Of a stretch of DNA of 62,699 bases, positions 38,117 through 46,798 are shown in pieces. The notes beneath the pieces are model-generated. The model saw only the letters and a program-made list of their open reading frames with translations, was not told where the DNA came from and did no database searches. The position numbers were made by a program, and so were the translations under genes. Source of the stretch: Gallionellaceae bacterium (GTDB taxonomy: Bacteria > Pseudomonadota > Gammaproteobacteria > Burkholderiales > Thiobacillaceae). The stretch is from contig JAQTLN010000022.1 of the NCBI GenBank assembly GCA_028714875.1, forward strand, positions 1-62,699. The letters run 5' to 3'. Each line of letters starts with the position of its first letter. The stretch's first letter is position 1.

Positions 38117-38296
38117 TGCCCCCCCCCTTTCCAAAGGGGGGCTGGGGGGGATTTCCCGAGGCTGGCGCGGGTGCAAGCGTTGCTGAATCCTCCCTGCCCC
38201 CCTTTGAGAAAGGGGGGGTCCATGTCTCACCCGTTGCTTTGCCTGGCGCCGCTTCCGCGCTTGGCTCCCCCCCCTTTTTCAAAGGGGGGGCTTACC
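38117..38296. repeat. Family-1 unit plus half unit between mfd and rlhA
   Basis: Full unit at about 38119-38222 (CCCCCCCCTTTCCAAAGGGG, GGGGGGATTTCCCGAGGCTG ... CTCCCTGCCCCCCTTTGAGAAAGGGG quoted in part) and a single hairpin CCCCCCTTTTTCAAAGGGGG at about 38268-38289. The last hairpin abuts the rlhA stop. Likely also serves as the boundary between the two convergent genes. Confidence 0.8.
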
Positions 38297-40244
38297 GCTG
38301 TCGTGGGTGGAAGGTCAGCGGCACCACCGAGGGCGGTGGGGTTTTCAGGATGTGTTTCTTCATCTTGCCCATCACATGCATTTCACAGGCGCGGCAGTCG
38401 AACTTCAGGGTCAGGCGTTCGTTGCCGTTCACCAGGGTCATCGGTTCGGCGCGCACCTGGCCTTGCACGCCGGTGACACCTTTGGCCTGTTTCGGGCACA
38501 GGCTGAACGAGTAGCGTAGGCAGTGCTTGGTGATCATCAACGAAACCTCGCCGGCTTCTTTGTGCGCCTCGTAGGCGGCGGCGATCAGCTTGACGCCGTG
38601 TTTTTCGTAGAACCGGCGCGCGGCCTGGTTGTAGACGTTGGCGAGAAAGGTCAGCGCTTCTTCCGGGTAGGTGGCGGGCGGTGCCACGGCGGCCTTGCGG
38701 GTTGGGCGCTGGTAGGCCGTCACCCGAGCGGCTTGCAGGCGTTCCACCGCTTCCCGGCGCAGCTTGTTGATGGCCGAGGCGGGCAGAAACCAGGGCTGGC
38801 GCCAGTTCACCGTCAGTTCCAGTAGCGCGAAATCACTGCCGCCGAAGCGGGCGAGTTGTTCGCGCAAGGTGGCTTCGGCCTTGTCCGGCTCTCGCGCCGG
38901 CTGCTTCTCGAAGGCCAGGCTGGCGCTGGCGCTGACGCCGTCGGCATCGTGCAGGGTCAGCTCAAAACCATCGGCGGTTTCGCCGAATCCGGCCCAGATG
39001 TCGATGCGCCGTTCGGCCGAGGCCTTGTTCAGCGCCTGTTCCCAGGCATGGTCGCGGTTGCGGCTGATCGGCGTGCCCGGCCGCAGGCCCGGCAGCGTCG
39101 CCACGGGTTCATTGGGGCGAATCCGCCAGAGCGACTCGCCGACCGCTTCCACCGTGTTCGCCTGCATGCCCACCACTTCGCGCTTGTTCAGGTAGGTGAG
39201 GCCGTCGCCATTGGCGAGGGGCTCCGTCGCTTCGATCTCGAACCAGTCCGGCCCGATGCGCGTGACCAGCCCTAAAGGCAGGCCGACGAAGGCCGGGGTG
39301 TCGAAGGCGCCGATGTCGTCCTTGCGGCCATTCGCGAAGTAATCGGTGGAACCGCGATGGAAGGTCTTGTCCGGGTTGGGGGTGAACAGCAGTCGGGTGT
39401 GGCCGCTGGAGGCGGGCAGCAACTCCGGCCGTTTTTCCAGTATCTCGTCGAGCAGTTGGCGGTAATGGCCGGTGATGTTCTTCACATAGCCGACATCCTT
39501 GTAGCGCCCCTCAATCTTGAAGCTGCGCACCCCGGCGTCGATCAGGGCGTTGAGGTTGTCGCTCTGGTTGTTGTCCTTCACCGACAGCAGGTGTTTATCG
39601 AAAGCGACCACGCGACCCTGATCGTCCTCCAGGGTGTAAGGCAGGCGGCAGGCCTGCGAGCAGTCGCCGCGATTGGCGCTACGGCCGGTATGGGCATGGC
39701 TGATGTTGCACTGGCCGGAGAACGCCACGCACAAGGCGCCGTGGATGAAGTGTTCGAGCACGGTATCGGCCGGCACGGCGGCGCGGACGCCCGCGATTTC
39801 CTGAAGCGTCAGTTCCCGCGCCAGGACGATCTGGGAAAAGCCCACCTCGGCCAGGAAGCGCGCCTTCTCCGGGGTGCGGATGTCGCATTGCGTGGAGGCG
39901 TGCAAGGCGATGGACGGCAGATCCAGTTGCAGCAGGCCCATGTCCTGCACGATCAGCGCATCCACCCCGGCGTCGTACAGCTCCCACACCAGCTTGCGCG
40001 CCGGTTCCAGTTCCGTGTCATGCAGGATGGTGTTGAGGGTGGTGAAGATGCGCGCGTGGTAACGATGCGCGAATTCGACCAGCCCGGCGATCTCGCTCAC
40101 CGTGTTGCCAGCGTTGTGGCGGGCGCCGAACGACGGCCCGCCGATATACACCGCGTCGGCGCCGTGCAGGATGGCCTCGCGGCCGATTTCGGCGGTCTTG
40201 GCTGGGGCGAGGAGTTCGAGAGCGTTGGAAAGGGAAAGTGGCAT
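38292..40244 (-). CDS. rlhA: U32-family 23S rRNA C2501 hydroxylation protein RlhA
   Basis: A 650-residue U32 peptidase-family protein, the length of E. coli RlhA (653), needed for 5-hydroxycytidine at 23S rRNA position 2501. The N-terminal U32 barrel shows LELLAPAKTAEIGREAILHG, ADAVYIGGPSFGARHNAGNT and the signature EHFIHGALCVAFSGQC followed by NRGDCSQACRLPY (cysteines likely binding a metal or Fe-S centre). SFKIEGRYKDVGYVKNIT follows, and the C-terminal region has further Cys (SLCPKQAKGV, FDCRACEMHVMGKM). Start ATG at 40244. Divergent from tex, 134 bp apart. Family members also include YegQ-like proteins, but the full length and C-terminal region favour RlhA. Confidence 0.9.
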   Translation of the reverse strand: MPLSLSNALELLAPAKTAEIGREAILHGADAVYIGGPSFGARHNAGNTVSEIAGLVEFAHRYHARIFTTLNTILHDTELEPARKLVWELYDAGVDALIVQDMGLLQLDLPSIALHASTQCDIRTPEKARFLAEVGFSQIVLARELTLQEIAGVRAAVPADTVLEHFIHGALCVAFSGQCNISHAHTGRSANRGDCSQACRLPYTLEDDQGRVVAFDKHLLSVKDNNQSDNLNALIDAGVRSFKIEGRYKDVGYVKNITGHYRQLLDEILEKRPELLPASSGHTRLLFTPNPDKTFHRGSTDYFANGRKDDIGAFDTPAFVGLPLGLVTRIGPDWFEIEATEPLANGDGLTYLNKREVVGMQANTVEAVGESLWRIRPNEPVATLPGLRPGTPISRNRDHAWEQALNKASAERRIDIWAGFGETADGFELTLHDADGVSASASLAFEKQPAREPDKAEATLREQLARFGGSDFALLELTVNWRQPWFLPASAINKLRREAVERLQAARVTAYQRPTRKAAVAPPATYPEEALTFLANVYNQAARRFYEKHGVKLIAAAYEAHKEAGEVSLMITKHCLRYSFSLCPKQAKGVTGVQGQVRAEPMTLVNGNERLTLKFDCRACEMHVMGKMKKHILKTPPPSVVPLTFHPRQR

Positions 40245-40378
40245 GGTCGGGTCCGGTCAGCGTGCGCGGAATATAGCGTATGCGGGTTGCGGAGAAATGC
40301 GCGCCATTCTCGTCAAGCCTTGCCGAGCGCGGCATTTTTCCCCATCCTGCCGCACCTTTTTCACCGCCTTGAAACCCC

Positions 40379-42772
40379 ATGCTGCCGTCCATCGAAATTC
40401 GTATCGCCCAGGAGCTCAACGTCCATGCCAATCAGGTTGCCGCCGCCGTGGCGCTGCTCGACGAGGGCGCCACGGTGCCTTTCGTCGCGCGCTACCGCAA
40501 GGAAGTGACCGGGGGCCTCGACGACACCCATTTGCGGCATCTGGAAGAGCGGCTGGGCTATCTGCGCGAACTGGAAGAACGCCGCGCGGCGGTGCTCGCC
40601 AGCATTCAGGAACAAGGCAAGTTGACCCCGGAATTGCAGGCCGACATCGCCGGCGCCGAAACCAAGCAGCGCCTGGAAGACCTCTATCTGCCCTACAAGC
40701 AGAAGCGCCGCACCAAGGCGCAGATCGCCCGCGAGGCCGGCCTCGGCCCGCTGGCTGAGAAGTTGCTGGGCGACCCGATGTTGACGCCGGAAGTGGAGGC
40801 CGCCGCTTTCATCGACCCCGAGAAAGGCGTAGCCGACGTGAAGGCGGCGCTGGACGGTGCCCGCCAGATACTCATGGAACAGTTCGCCGAAGATGCCGCC
40901 CTAATCGAAAAACTGCGCGCCCACCTTCAGGACAACGGCCGCGTGGTCTCGCGCCTGGTCGCCGGCAAGGAAGCCGAAGGCCAGAAATTCCGCGACTGGT
41001 TCGAGTTCGACGAACCCTGGAAAACCATGCCCTCACACCGCGCGCTGGCGATGTTCCGGGGACGCAATGAAGGGGTGCTGGGGCTGGCGATCAAGTTGCC
41101 GGAGGAACTTCTCCCCTCTCCCTCCGGGAGAGGGGCCGGGGGTGAGGGAACGGCGCGTGGATATGCAACCGGCGCTCCCTCATCCGGCCCTTCGGGCCAC
41201 CTTCCCCCAGTGGGGGAAGGGGTACTGATCGGCCACATCGCCACCCACTTCGGCCTCTCGGACAAAGCCCGCCCCGGCGACAAATGGATGATGGATACGG
41301 TGCGCTGGGCCTGGAAAGTAAAGCTGTCCCTGCACCTGGAACTGGATTTGATGAACGCGCTGTTCGAGCGCGCCGAACAGGAAGCCATCCGCGTCTTCGC
41401 CAGCAACCTGAAAGACCTGTTGCTGGCCGCCCCCGCCGGGCCGAAAGCGGTGATCGGCCTCGACCCCGGCATCCGCACCGGCGTGAAGGTGGCGGTAGTG
41501 GACCGCACCGGCAAGGTGCTGGATACCGCCGTGATCTACCCGCACGAACCCCGCAACGACTGGAACGGCGCGCTCGCCACCCTCGCGAAACTGGCGAGCA
41601 AACACGGCGCGGAACTCATCAGCATCGGCAACGGCACCGCCAGCCGCGAGACCGACAAGCTGGCGGCTGATCTCATGCGATTACAGCCTGATTTGAACCT
41701 CATCAAGGTCACGGTGAGCGAGGCCGGCGCCTCGGTGTATTCCGCCTCGGAGCTGGCCGCGCGCGAATTCCCGGGCATGGATGTGAGCCTGCGCGGCGCC
41801 GTCTCCATCGCTCGCCGCCTGCAAGACCCGCTCGCCGAACTGGTGAAGATCGAGCCCAAGGCGATCGGCGTCGGCCAGTACCAGCACGATCTCGGCCAAG
41901 CTAAGTTGGGCCAGGCGCTGGAAGCCGTGGTGGAAGACTGCGTGAACGCGGTCGGCGTCGATGTGAATACCGCTTCCGCCGCCCTCCTCACCCGCGTCTC
42001 CGGCCTCAATGGCACGCTCGCCAACCAAATCGTCATGCACCGCGACGCGCACGGCCCCTTCGCCAACCGCGAAGCGCTGAAACAGGTGCCGCGCCTCGGC
42101 CCGAAAACCTTTGAGCTTGCCGCCGGTTTTCTGCGCGTGCCGGGCGGCGACAACCCGCTTGACGCTTCTTCCGTACACCCGGAAGCCTATTCGGTGGTGA
42201 TGCGCATCCTGGCCGACCTGAAGCTGAACATGCGGAGCGTGATCGGCAACGTGGATGTCCTGAAACACCTGGATGCCGGCAAATATGTCGATGAACGCTT
42301 CGGCCTGCCCACCGTGCGCGACATTCTGAAAGAGCTGGAAAAACCCGGCCGCGACCCGCGCCCGGCATTCAAGGCGGCCACTTTCCAGGAAGGCGTGAAC
42401 GACCTGAAAGACCTGAAACCCGGCATGCAACTGGAAGGCGTGGTCACCAACGTCACCAACTTCGGCGCCTTCGTCGACATCGGCGTGCATCAGGACGGCC
42501 TGGTGCACATCTCGGCGCTAGCGGAAAAATTCGTGAAAGACCCACGCGACGTGGTCAAGGCCGGTGACATCGTCAAGGTCAAGGTGCTGGAGGTGGACAT
42601 CCCGCGCAAGCGCGTCGCCCTCACCATGCGCATGAAGGACGAGGTCAAACCAGCCCGGCCGGAAAACACCCCCGGCACGTCCCCCGCGCGGACGAAGAAC
42701 CTCGCCAAACAACCAGAAACAATGGGCGGCGCGCTGGCGGATGCACTGAGCCGCGCGATCAAGCGGACGTAG
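40379..42772 (+). CDS. tex: RNA-binding transcriptional accessory protein Tex, with in-frame repeat insertion
   Basis: 797 residues. N-terminal helical domain ([17 protein letters not shown]), YqgF/RuvC-like domain ([20 protein letters not shown]), helix-hairpin-helix region ([39 protein letters not shown]) and a C-terminal S1 domain ([31 protein letters not shown]). Tex binds nucleic acid and affects transcription and expression of some toxins or stress genes; its biochemical role is only partly known. Residues about 244-282 are encoded by a family-2 palindromic repeat ([12 protein letters not shown] ... PPVGEG), inserted between LAIKLPEEL and [10 protein letters not shown], which are contiguous apart from a short linker in typical Tex proteins. 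Confidence 0.95.
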   Translation: MLPSIEIRIAQELNVHANQVAAAVALLDEGATVPFVARYRKEVTGGLDDTHLRHLEERLGYLRELEERRAAVLASIQEQGKLTPELQADIAGAETKQRLEDLYLPYKQKRRTKAQIAREAGLGPLAEKLLGDPMLTPEVEAAAFIDPEKGVADVKAALDGARQILMEQFAEDAALIEKLRAHLQDNGRVVSRLVAGKEAEGQKFRDWFEFDEPWKTMPSHRALAMFRGRNEGVLGLAIKLPEELLPSPSGRGAGGEGTARGYATGAPSSGPSGHLPPVGEGVLIGHIATHFGLSDKARPGDKWMMDTVRWAWKVKLSLHLELDLMNALFERAEQEAIRVFASNLKDLLLAAPAGPKAVIGLDPGIRTGVKVAVVDRTGKVLDTAVIYPHEPRNDWNGALATLAKLASKHGAELISIGNGTASRETDKLAADLMRLQPDLNLIKVTVSEAGASVYSASELAAREFPGMDVSLRGAVSIARRLQDPLAELVKIEPKAIGVGQYQHDLGQAKLGQALEAVVEDCVNAVGVDVNTASAALLTRVSGLNGTLANQIVMHRDAHGPFANREALKQVPRLGPKTFELAAGFLRVPGGDNPLDASSVHPEAYSVVMRILADLKLNMRSVIGNVDVLKHLDAGKYVDERFGLPTVRDILKELEKPGRDPRPAFKAATFQEGVNDLKDLKPGMQLEGVVTNVTNFGAFVDIGVHQDGLVHISALAEKFVKDPRDVVKAGDIVKVKVLEVDIPRKRVALTMRMKDEVKPARPENTPGTSPARTKNLAKQPETMGGALADALSRAIKRT
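41108..41222. repeat. Family-2 palindromic repeat inside tex
   Basis: Left half TTCTCCCCTCTCCCTCCGGG with AGAGGGGCCGGGGGTGAGGG; right half CTCCCTCATCCGGCCCTTCG with CTTCCCCCAGTGGGGGAAGG. The frame is kept across the element. Confidence 0.87.
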
Positions 42773-42891
42773 AAAAAACGAATTCACCCCAGCCGACGCG
42801 CGACACATCGAAAAAGCCGCAATTTTTGCGTAAGCTGAAGCAGTGATGCGGTATTCCGTATCGCCTACCCAACGATCCACAGGAGAGACAC

Positions 42892-43182
42892 ATGAGCACC
42901 CGTAACGATTACGTCGAATCCCTCAAACAAAACCTCGACAAGTGGAATGCCGACCTCGCCAAGTGGGAGGCCAAGGCCAAAGTCGCCAGGACCGATATGC
43001 AGATCGAATACGAGATGCAACTCGAAGCCCTGCGCAAGCACCGCGAAGATGCCATGGTGAAACTTCAGGAAGTCCAGGCCAGCAGCGGCGAAGCGTGGCA
43101 AGACATGAAAGCCGGCGCCGACGCGGCCTGGGCTTCCATGCGCGAAGCCTTTGAAAAAGCGACCACGCATTTCCAGAAGTAA
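42892..43182 (+). CDS. Small coiled-coil protein
   Basis: A 96-residue, highly charged, almost entirely helical protein (MSTRNDYVESLKQNLDKWNA, LAKWEAKAKVARTDMQ, ALRKHREDAMVKLQEVQ) with a heptad pattern; no signal peptide or membrane segment. AGGAGA lies 6 nt before the ATG at 42892, an excellent ribosome site, so it is very likely expressed. Function not recognised. It precedes the HD-GYP gene on the same strand by 70 bp, with an inverted repeat in the gap, and the two may be co-transcribed. Confidence 0.82.
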   Translation: MSTRNDYVESLKQNLDKWNADLAKWEAKAKVARTDMQIEYEMQLEALRKHREDAMVKLQEVQASSGEAWQDMKAGADAAWASMREAFEKATTHFQK

Positions 43183-43250
43183 TATGCCTTAAGCGGACTC
43201 AAGTCCGCGTGGCGGGTGCCGATACATAGCGAAGTTTCACTAGGCATATT
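43181..43250 (+). promoter_or_regulatory. Inverted repeat enclosing the intergenic gap before the HD-GYP gene
   Basis: Outer arms AATATGCCT (43181-43189) and AGGCATATT (43242-43250) are perfect complements. Inside is a 7-bp hairpin GCGGACTcaAGTCCGC (43193-43208). The left arm overlaps the stop of the small coiled-coil gene and the right arm covers the only Shine-Dalgarno-like bases (AGG) before the ATG at 43253. In RNA it could mask the translation start; this is inference. Confidence 0.55.
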
Positions 43251-43252
43251 TC

Positions 43253-44479
43253 ATGAGCGCACCCGCCGGCATCAAGAAAATCCCGGTCGCCCAATTGCGG
43301 CCGGGCATGTATATCCACGACGTCAACTGCTCCTGGCTCGACCATCCCTTCGTCACCAACAGTTTCGCGGTGCACGATGAAAAGCGGGTGCGGGAGATCA
43401 AGGCACTTGGCATCCATGAGGTGTACATCGACACTGGCCAGGGCCAGGACGTGGCAGACGCCATCACCGAAGCAGAAGTTCGCCACGAAATCGACGTACG
43501 TCTGGTCGACATCGCCATGGAGCGGCCGACGGAAATTCAGCCGGTGCCGCTGGGCGCGGAGATCGAGCGGGCCCGCCGCCTGCATAGCGACGCCAACCGC
43601 ATCGTGCGCAACATGGTTCAGGACATCCGCCTGGGCAAACAGATCGAAATGGAACAGGTGGAACCGCTGGTCGAGAACATGGTGGATTCCATCTTCCGCA
43701 ACCAGGACGCGCTCTTGCCGCTGGCGCGGCTGAAAGACCACGACAGCTACACCTTCCAGCATTCTGTGTCGGTCTGTGCGCTGCTTGTCTCGTTTGGCCG
43801 CGGCCTCAAGCTGGGACGGCCGCTCATCAAGGAACTCGCCATCGGCGGCCTGCTGCATGACGTGGGCAAGGCCAAGGTACCGGATGAAATCCTGAACAAG
43901 CCGGCCAAGCTCACCGACGCCGAATTCACCAAGATGAAGTCGCATGTCGTGCAGAGCATCATCATTTTGCAGAACACGCCGGGCATCAGCCAGATCGCCC
44001 TCGACGTGGCCGGACAGCACCACGAGCGTTTCGACGGCAGCGGCTACCCCAACCAACTCAAGGGCGAGCAGATTTCCCTGTACGGACGCATGGGCGCCAT
44101 CGTCGACGTCTACGACGCCATCACCTCGGATCGCGTCTACCACAAGGGCATGCCCCCCAGCGCCGCCCTCGGCCGTTTGCTGGAATGGAGCAGCTACCAC
44201 TTCGACCCGGTGCTGGTGAAGGCCTATGTAAAAAGCCTCGGCATCTACCCCACCGGCTCTCTGGTGCGCATGGAAAGTGGCCGCCTCGGCGTGGTCATGG
44301 AACAGAACGCCGACAACATGATGAAACCGCGCGTGAACGTGATCTACCACGCGCAACACCATCGTTATTTGAAACCGGAAATTGTCGACCTCTCCTGGAG
44401 CGGCTGCCAGGACCGCATCACCGGCCACGAGGACTACGCCACCTGGGGCATAGACCCGAAACGCTGGCTACCCACGTAG
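43253..44479 (+). CDS. HD-GYP domain cyclic-di-GMP phosphodiesterase (DUF3391 N-terminus)
   Basis: 408 residues, no membrane segment. The N-terminal DUF3391 domain shows IKKIPVAQLRPGMYIHDVNC. The HD-GYP domain begins near HDSYTFQHSVSVCALLVSF (His170), has the HD pair His202-Asp203 in GGLLHDVGKAKVPDEILNKP, and the GYP signature at 256-266 in HHERFDGSGYP. The family hydrolyses cyclic di-GMP to pGpG or GMP; all signature residues are present, so activity is likely. Start ATG at 43253. The 3' end (EDYATWGIDPKRWLPT) is duplicated downstream at 44814-44860. Confidence 0.92.
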   Translation: MSAPAGIKKIPVAQLRPGMYIHDVNCSWLDHPFVTNSFAVHDEKRVREIKALGIHEVYIDTGQGQDVADAITEAEVRHEIDVRLVDIAMERPTEIQPVPLGAEIERARRLHSDANRIVRNMVQDIRLGKQIEMEQVEPLVENMVDSIFRNQDALLPLARLKDHDSYTFQHSVSVCALLVSFGRGLKLGRPLIKELAIGGLLHDVGKAKVPDEILNKPAKLTDAEFTKMKSHVVQSIIILQNTPGISQIALDVAGQHHERFDGSGYPNQLKGEQISLYGRMGAIVDVYDAITSDRVYHKGMPPSAALGRLLEWSSYHFDPVLVKAYVKSLGIYPTGSLVRMESGRLGVVMEQNADNMMKPRVNVIYHAQHHRYLKPEIVDLSWSGCQDRITGHEDYATWGIDPKRWLPT

Positions 44480-45099
44480 GGCGGATGCCCGAAGGGCGAT
44501 CCGCCGGAAGGTGGCATGCTCGATCTGGCGCCCCACCTTCTACGACGGCAACGTCTGCCCGTGTCCCTGGGTAGGGCGGATGCCCGAAGGGCGATCCGCC
44601 GGAAGGTGGCACGCTCGATCTGGCGCCCCACCTTCCGGCGGAACCGCTTCACGTTCCGCCCTACGACGCCAACGTCTGCCCGTGTTCCCGCGTGTCGTGG
44701 AATTTCACTCGGGGCCAGCGTTCCATCGCGAGGCTGAGGTTGACCCGGTTGTCGGCGAGATAGACCAGGTTGTCGTCGACGTCGCGCGCCAGGCGTTGTT
44801 GCTGCGCCTTGAAGACTACGCCACCTGGGACATCGGCCCGAAACGCTGGCTACCCACGTAGGGCGGATGCCCGAAGGGCGATCCGCCGGAAGGTGGCATG
44901 CTCGATCTGGCGCCCCACCTTCCGGCGGAACCGCTTCGCGTTCCGCCCTACGAAGAGAGCGTCTGCCCGTGTTCCCGCGTGTCGTGGAATTTCACTCTGG
45001 GCCAGCGCTCCATTGCCAGGCTGAGGTTGACGCGGTTATCGGCGAGGTAGACCAGGTTGTCATCAACGTCGCGCGCCAGGCGCTGCTGTTGCGCCTTGA
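44432..45099. repeat. Partial duplication of HD-GYP and prfC gene tails with GTAGGGCGGAT repeats
   Basis: The HD-GYP tail at 44432-44478 recurs at 44814-44860 (DYATWDIGPKRWLPT). A 140-bp stretch at 44673-44812 matches the antisense of the prfC 3' end at 44960-45099 at about 90 percent by eye. Between them a CGTAGGGCGGATGCCCGAAG...CTCGATCTGGCGCC phrase occurs three times (from about 44476, 44571 and 44858). The 44480-44947 gap therefore holds one pseudo-copy of each neighbour's tail and no intact gene. Confidence 0.87.
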
Positions 45100-46615
45100 C
45101 GAATTCCGCCAGGTGAGCGGCGTTGTCGCAGGTGACCCAGCGAGCGGTGTGGATGCCGGCGCGTTCAAACGTGGCGTCGACACCGTATTCGGCCTTCAGC
45201 CGGTGTTCCACCACTTCGAATTGCAGTTGGCCGACAGCGCCCAGCAACAAGTTGCTGTCCACCAGCGGCGCGAATACCTGGATGGCGCCCTCCTCGCCCA
45301 GTTCGCGCAGGCCCTTGTTGAGCTGCTTGGACTTGAGCGGGTCACGCAGGCGGGCGCGGCTGAACAAATCGGGGGCGAAATAGGGAATGCCCTTGTAGGT
45401 GAGCATTTCATTTTCGGTAAGCACGTCGCCGATCTGCAACTGGCCGTGGTTGTGGATGCCGATGATGTCGCCGGCGAAGGCGTCTTCCATGCGCGAGCGT
45501 TCGTTGGCCATGAACACCACGGCGTTGGCGATTTTCATTTCCTTGCCGGTACGGCGGTGCTTCACCTTCATGCCCGGCGTGTATTCGCCGGAACAGACGC
45601 GGAAGAAGGCGATGCGGTCGCGGTGGTTGGGGTCCATGTTGGCCTGAATCTTGAACACGAAGCCGGTGAAATTGGGCTCGTCGGGCGCGACCATGCGGCT
45701 TTCGCCCTTCGCGTCGACAGCCTCGCGCGGCTGCGGCGGCGGCGCCCAGTCGATCAGCGCCTGGAGAATTTCGCGCACGCCGAAGTTGTTGATACCGGAA
45801 CCGAAGAACACCGGACTCTGCTTGCCCTTGAGGAAGTCTTCGAGATGGAAGCTGGCGCCGGCGCCCTTGACCAGTTCGGTTTCGTCGCGCATCTGATCGA
45901 ATTCCTGCGAACAGGTGGCGCGCAGCCTGTCGATCTCGGCGCCACGCAGGATTTCCACCTCCCCGTCGGCGCGTTCCTCGCCGGGGGTGAAGCGCATCAC
46001 CTCGTCATTCAACAGGTGGTAGACGCCGACAAAGCGCTTGCCCATGCCGATCGGCCAGGTTACCGGTGCGCAGTGGATCTTCAGCACCGATTCGATCTCG
46101 TCCAGCACCTCCAGCGGGTCGCGCACTTCGCGGTCCATCTTGTTGATGAAGGTGATGATCGGCGTGTTGCGCAGGCGGCAGACTTCCAGCAACTTGATGG
46201 TCTGCGCTTCCACGCCCTTGGCCGCGTCCACCACCATCACGGCGGCGTCGACGGCGGTGAGCACGCGGTAAGTGTCCTCCGAGAAATCCTGGTGGCCGGG
46301 GGTGTCGAGCAGGTTGATGACGCAGTCACCATAGCCGAACTGCATCACCGAACTGGCCACGGAAATGCCGCGCTGTTTCTCCACTTCCAGCCAGTCGGAA
46401 GTGGCGTGGCGGCCGCTCTTGCGCGCCTTCACCGTGCCGGCCATCTGGATGGCGCCGCCGAATAGCAACAGTTTTTCAGTCAGCGTGGTCTTGCCGGCGT
46501 CGGGGTGGGAAATGATGGCGAAAGTGCGGCGGCGCTTCACCTGGCGGGTGATGTCGCCATCGCCGGCCTTGGCTTCGCTGGTGGCTTCCGGACTGGTATC
46601 GGCGGGGTCTGACAA
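44948..46615 (-). CDS. prfC: Peptide chain release factor 3
   Basis: A 555-residue translational GTPase that recycles RF1/RF2 after termination. G1 is [18 protein letters not shown], the switch region [20 protein letters not shown]3 [16 protein letters not shown] and G4 NKMDRE. The domain II/III segments [19 protein letters not shown] and [20 protein letters not shown] are typical. RF3 is usually about 530 residues; this one has a short extra N-terminus ([19 protein letters not shown]). It follows ppx on the same strand, 183 bp away, with a family-1 repeat between. Its 3' end is the source or target of the duplication at 44673-44812. Confidence 0.96.
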   Translation of the reverse strand: MSDPADTSPEATSEAKAGDGDITRQVKRRRTFAIISHPDAGKTTLTEKLLLFGGAIQMAGTVKARKSGRHATSDWLEVEKQRGISVASSVMQFGYGDCVINLLDTPGHQDFSEDTYRVLTAVDAAVMVVDAAKGVEAQTIKLLEVCRLRNTPIITFINKMDREVRDPLEVLDEIESVLKIHCAPVTWPIGMGKRFVGVYHLLNDEVMRFTPGEERADGEVEILRGAEIDRLRATCSQEFDQMRDETELVKGAGASFHLEDFLKGKQSPVFFGSGINNFGVREILQALIDWAPPPQPREAVDAKGESRMVAPDEPNFTGFVFKIQANMDPNHRDRIAFFRVCSGEYTPGMKVKHRRTGKEMKIANAVVFMANERSRMEDAFAGDIIGIHNHGQLQIGDVLTENEMLTYKGIPYFAPDLFSRARLRDPLKSKQLNKGLRELGEEGAIQVFAPLVDSNLLLGAVGQLQFEVVEHRLKAEYGVDATFERAGIHTARWVTCDNAAHLAEFVKAQQQRLARDVDDNLVYLADNRVNLSLAMERWPRVKFHDTREHGQTLSS

Positions 46616-46689
46616 GACGAACTCCTGGGCACTGCGAGCAAAAGGGCCGCCATGATAGCGAATCCCCCTCTCCCCTGCCGGCCGGGCAG

Positions 46690-46797
46690 TATCTCCCCCC
46701 TTTCTTAAAGGGGGGCAGGGGGGGATTTAGCAACGCTCGCGCTGGTTCCACCCTTGGAAAAATCCCCCCCCCAGCCCCCTTTGAAAAAGGGGGGGGC
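46690..46797. repeat. Family-1 palindromic repeat unit
   Basis: CCCCCCTTTCTTAAAGGGGG, GCAGGGGGGGATTTAGCAAC ... TTGGAAAAATCCCCCCCCAG and CCCCCTTTGAAAAAGGGGGG. Directly abuts the ppx stop codon (46799). Confidence 0.85.
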
Positions 46798-46798
46798 G

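Noticed and set aside
43181-43250. Cyclic-di-GMP riboswitch before the HD-GYP gene
   Set aside because: Too short and lacking the conserved GEMM core; kept only as an unclassified inverted repeat.
44511-44861. Short + strand open frames between the HD-GYP gene and prfC
   Set aside because: They are built from the duplicated gene tails and repeat phrases; no start signals and no independent coding evidence.
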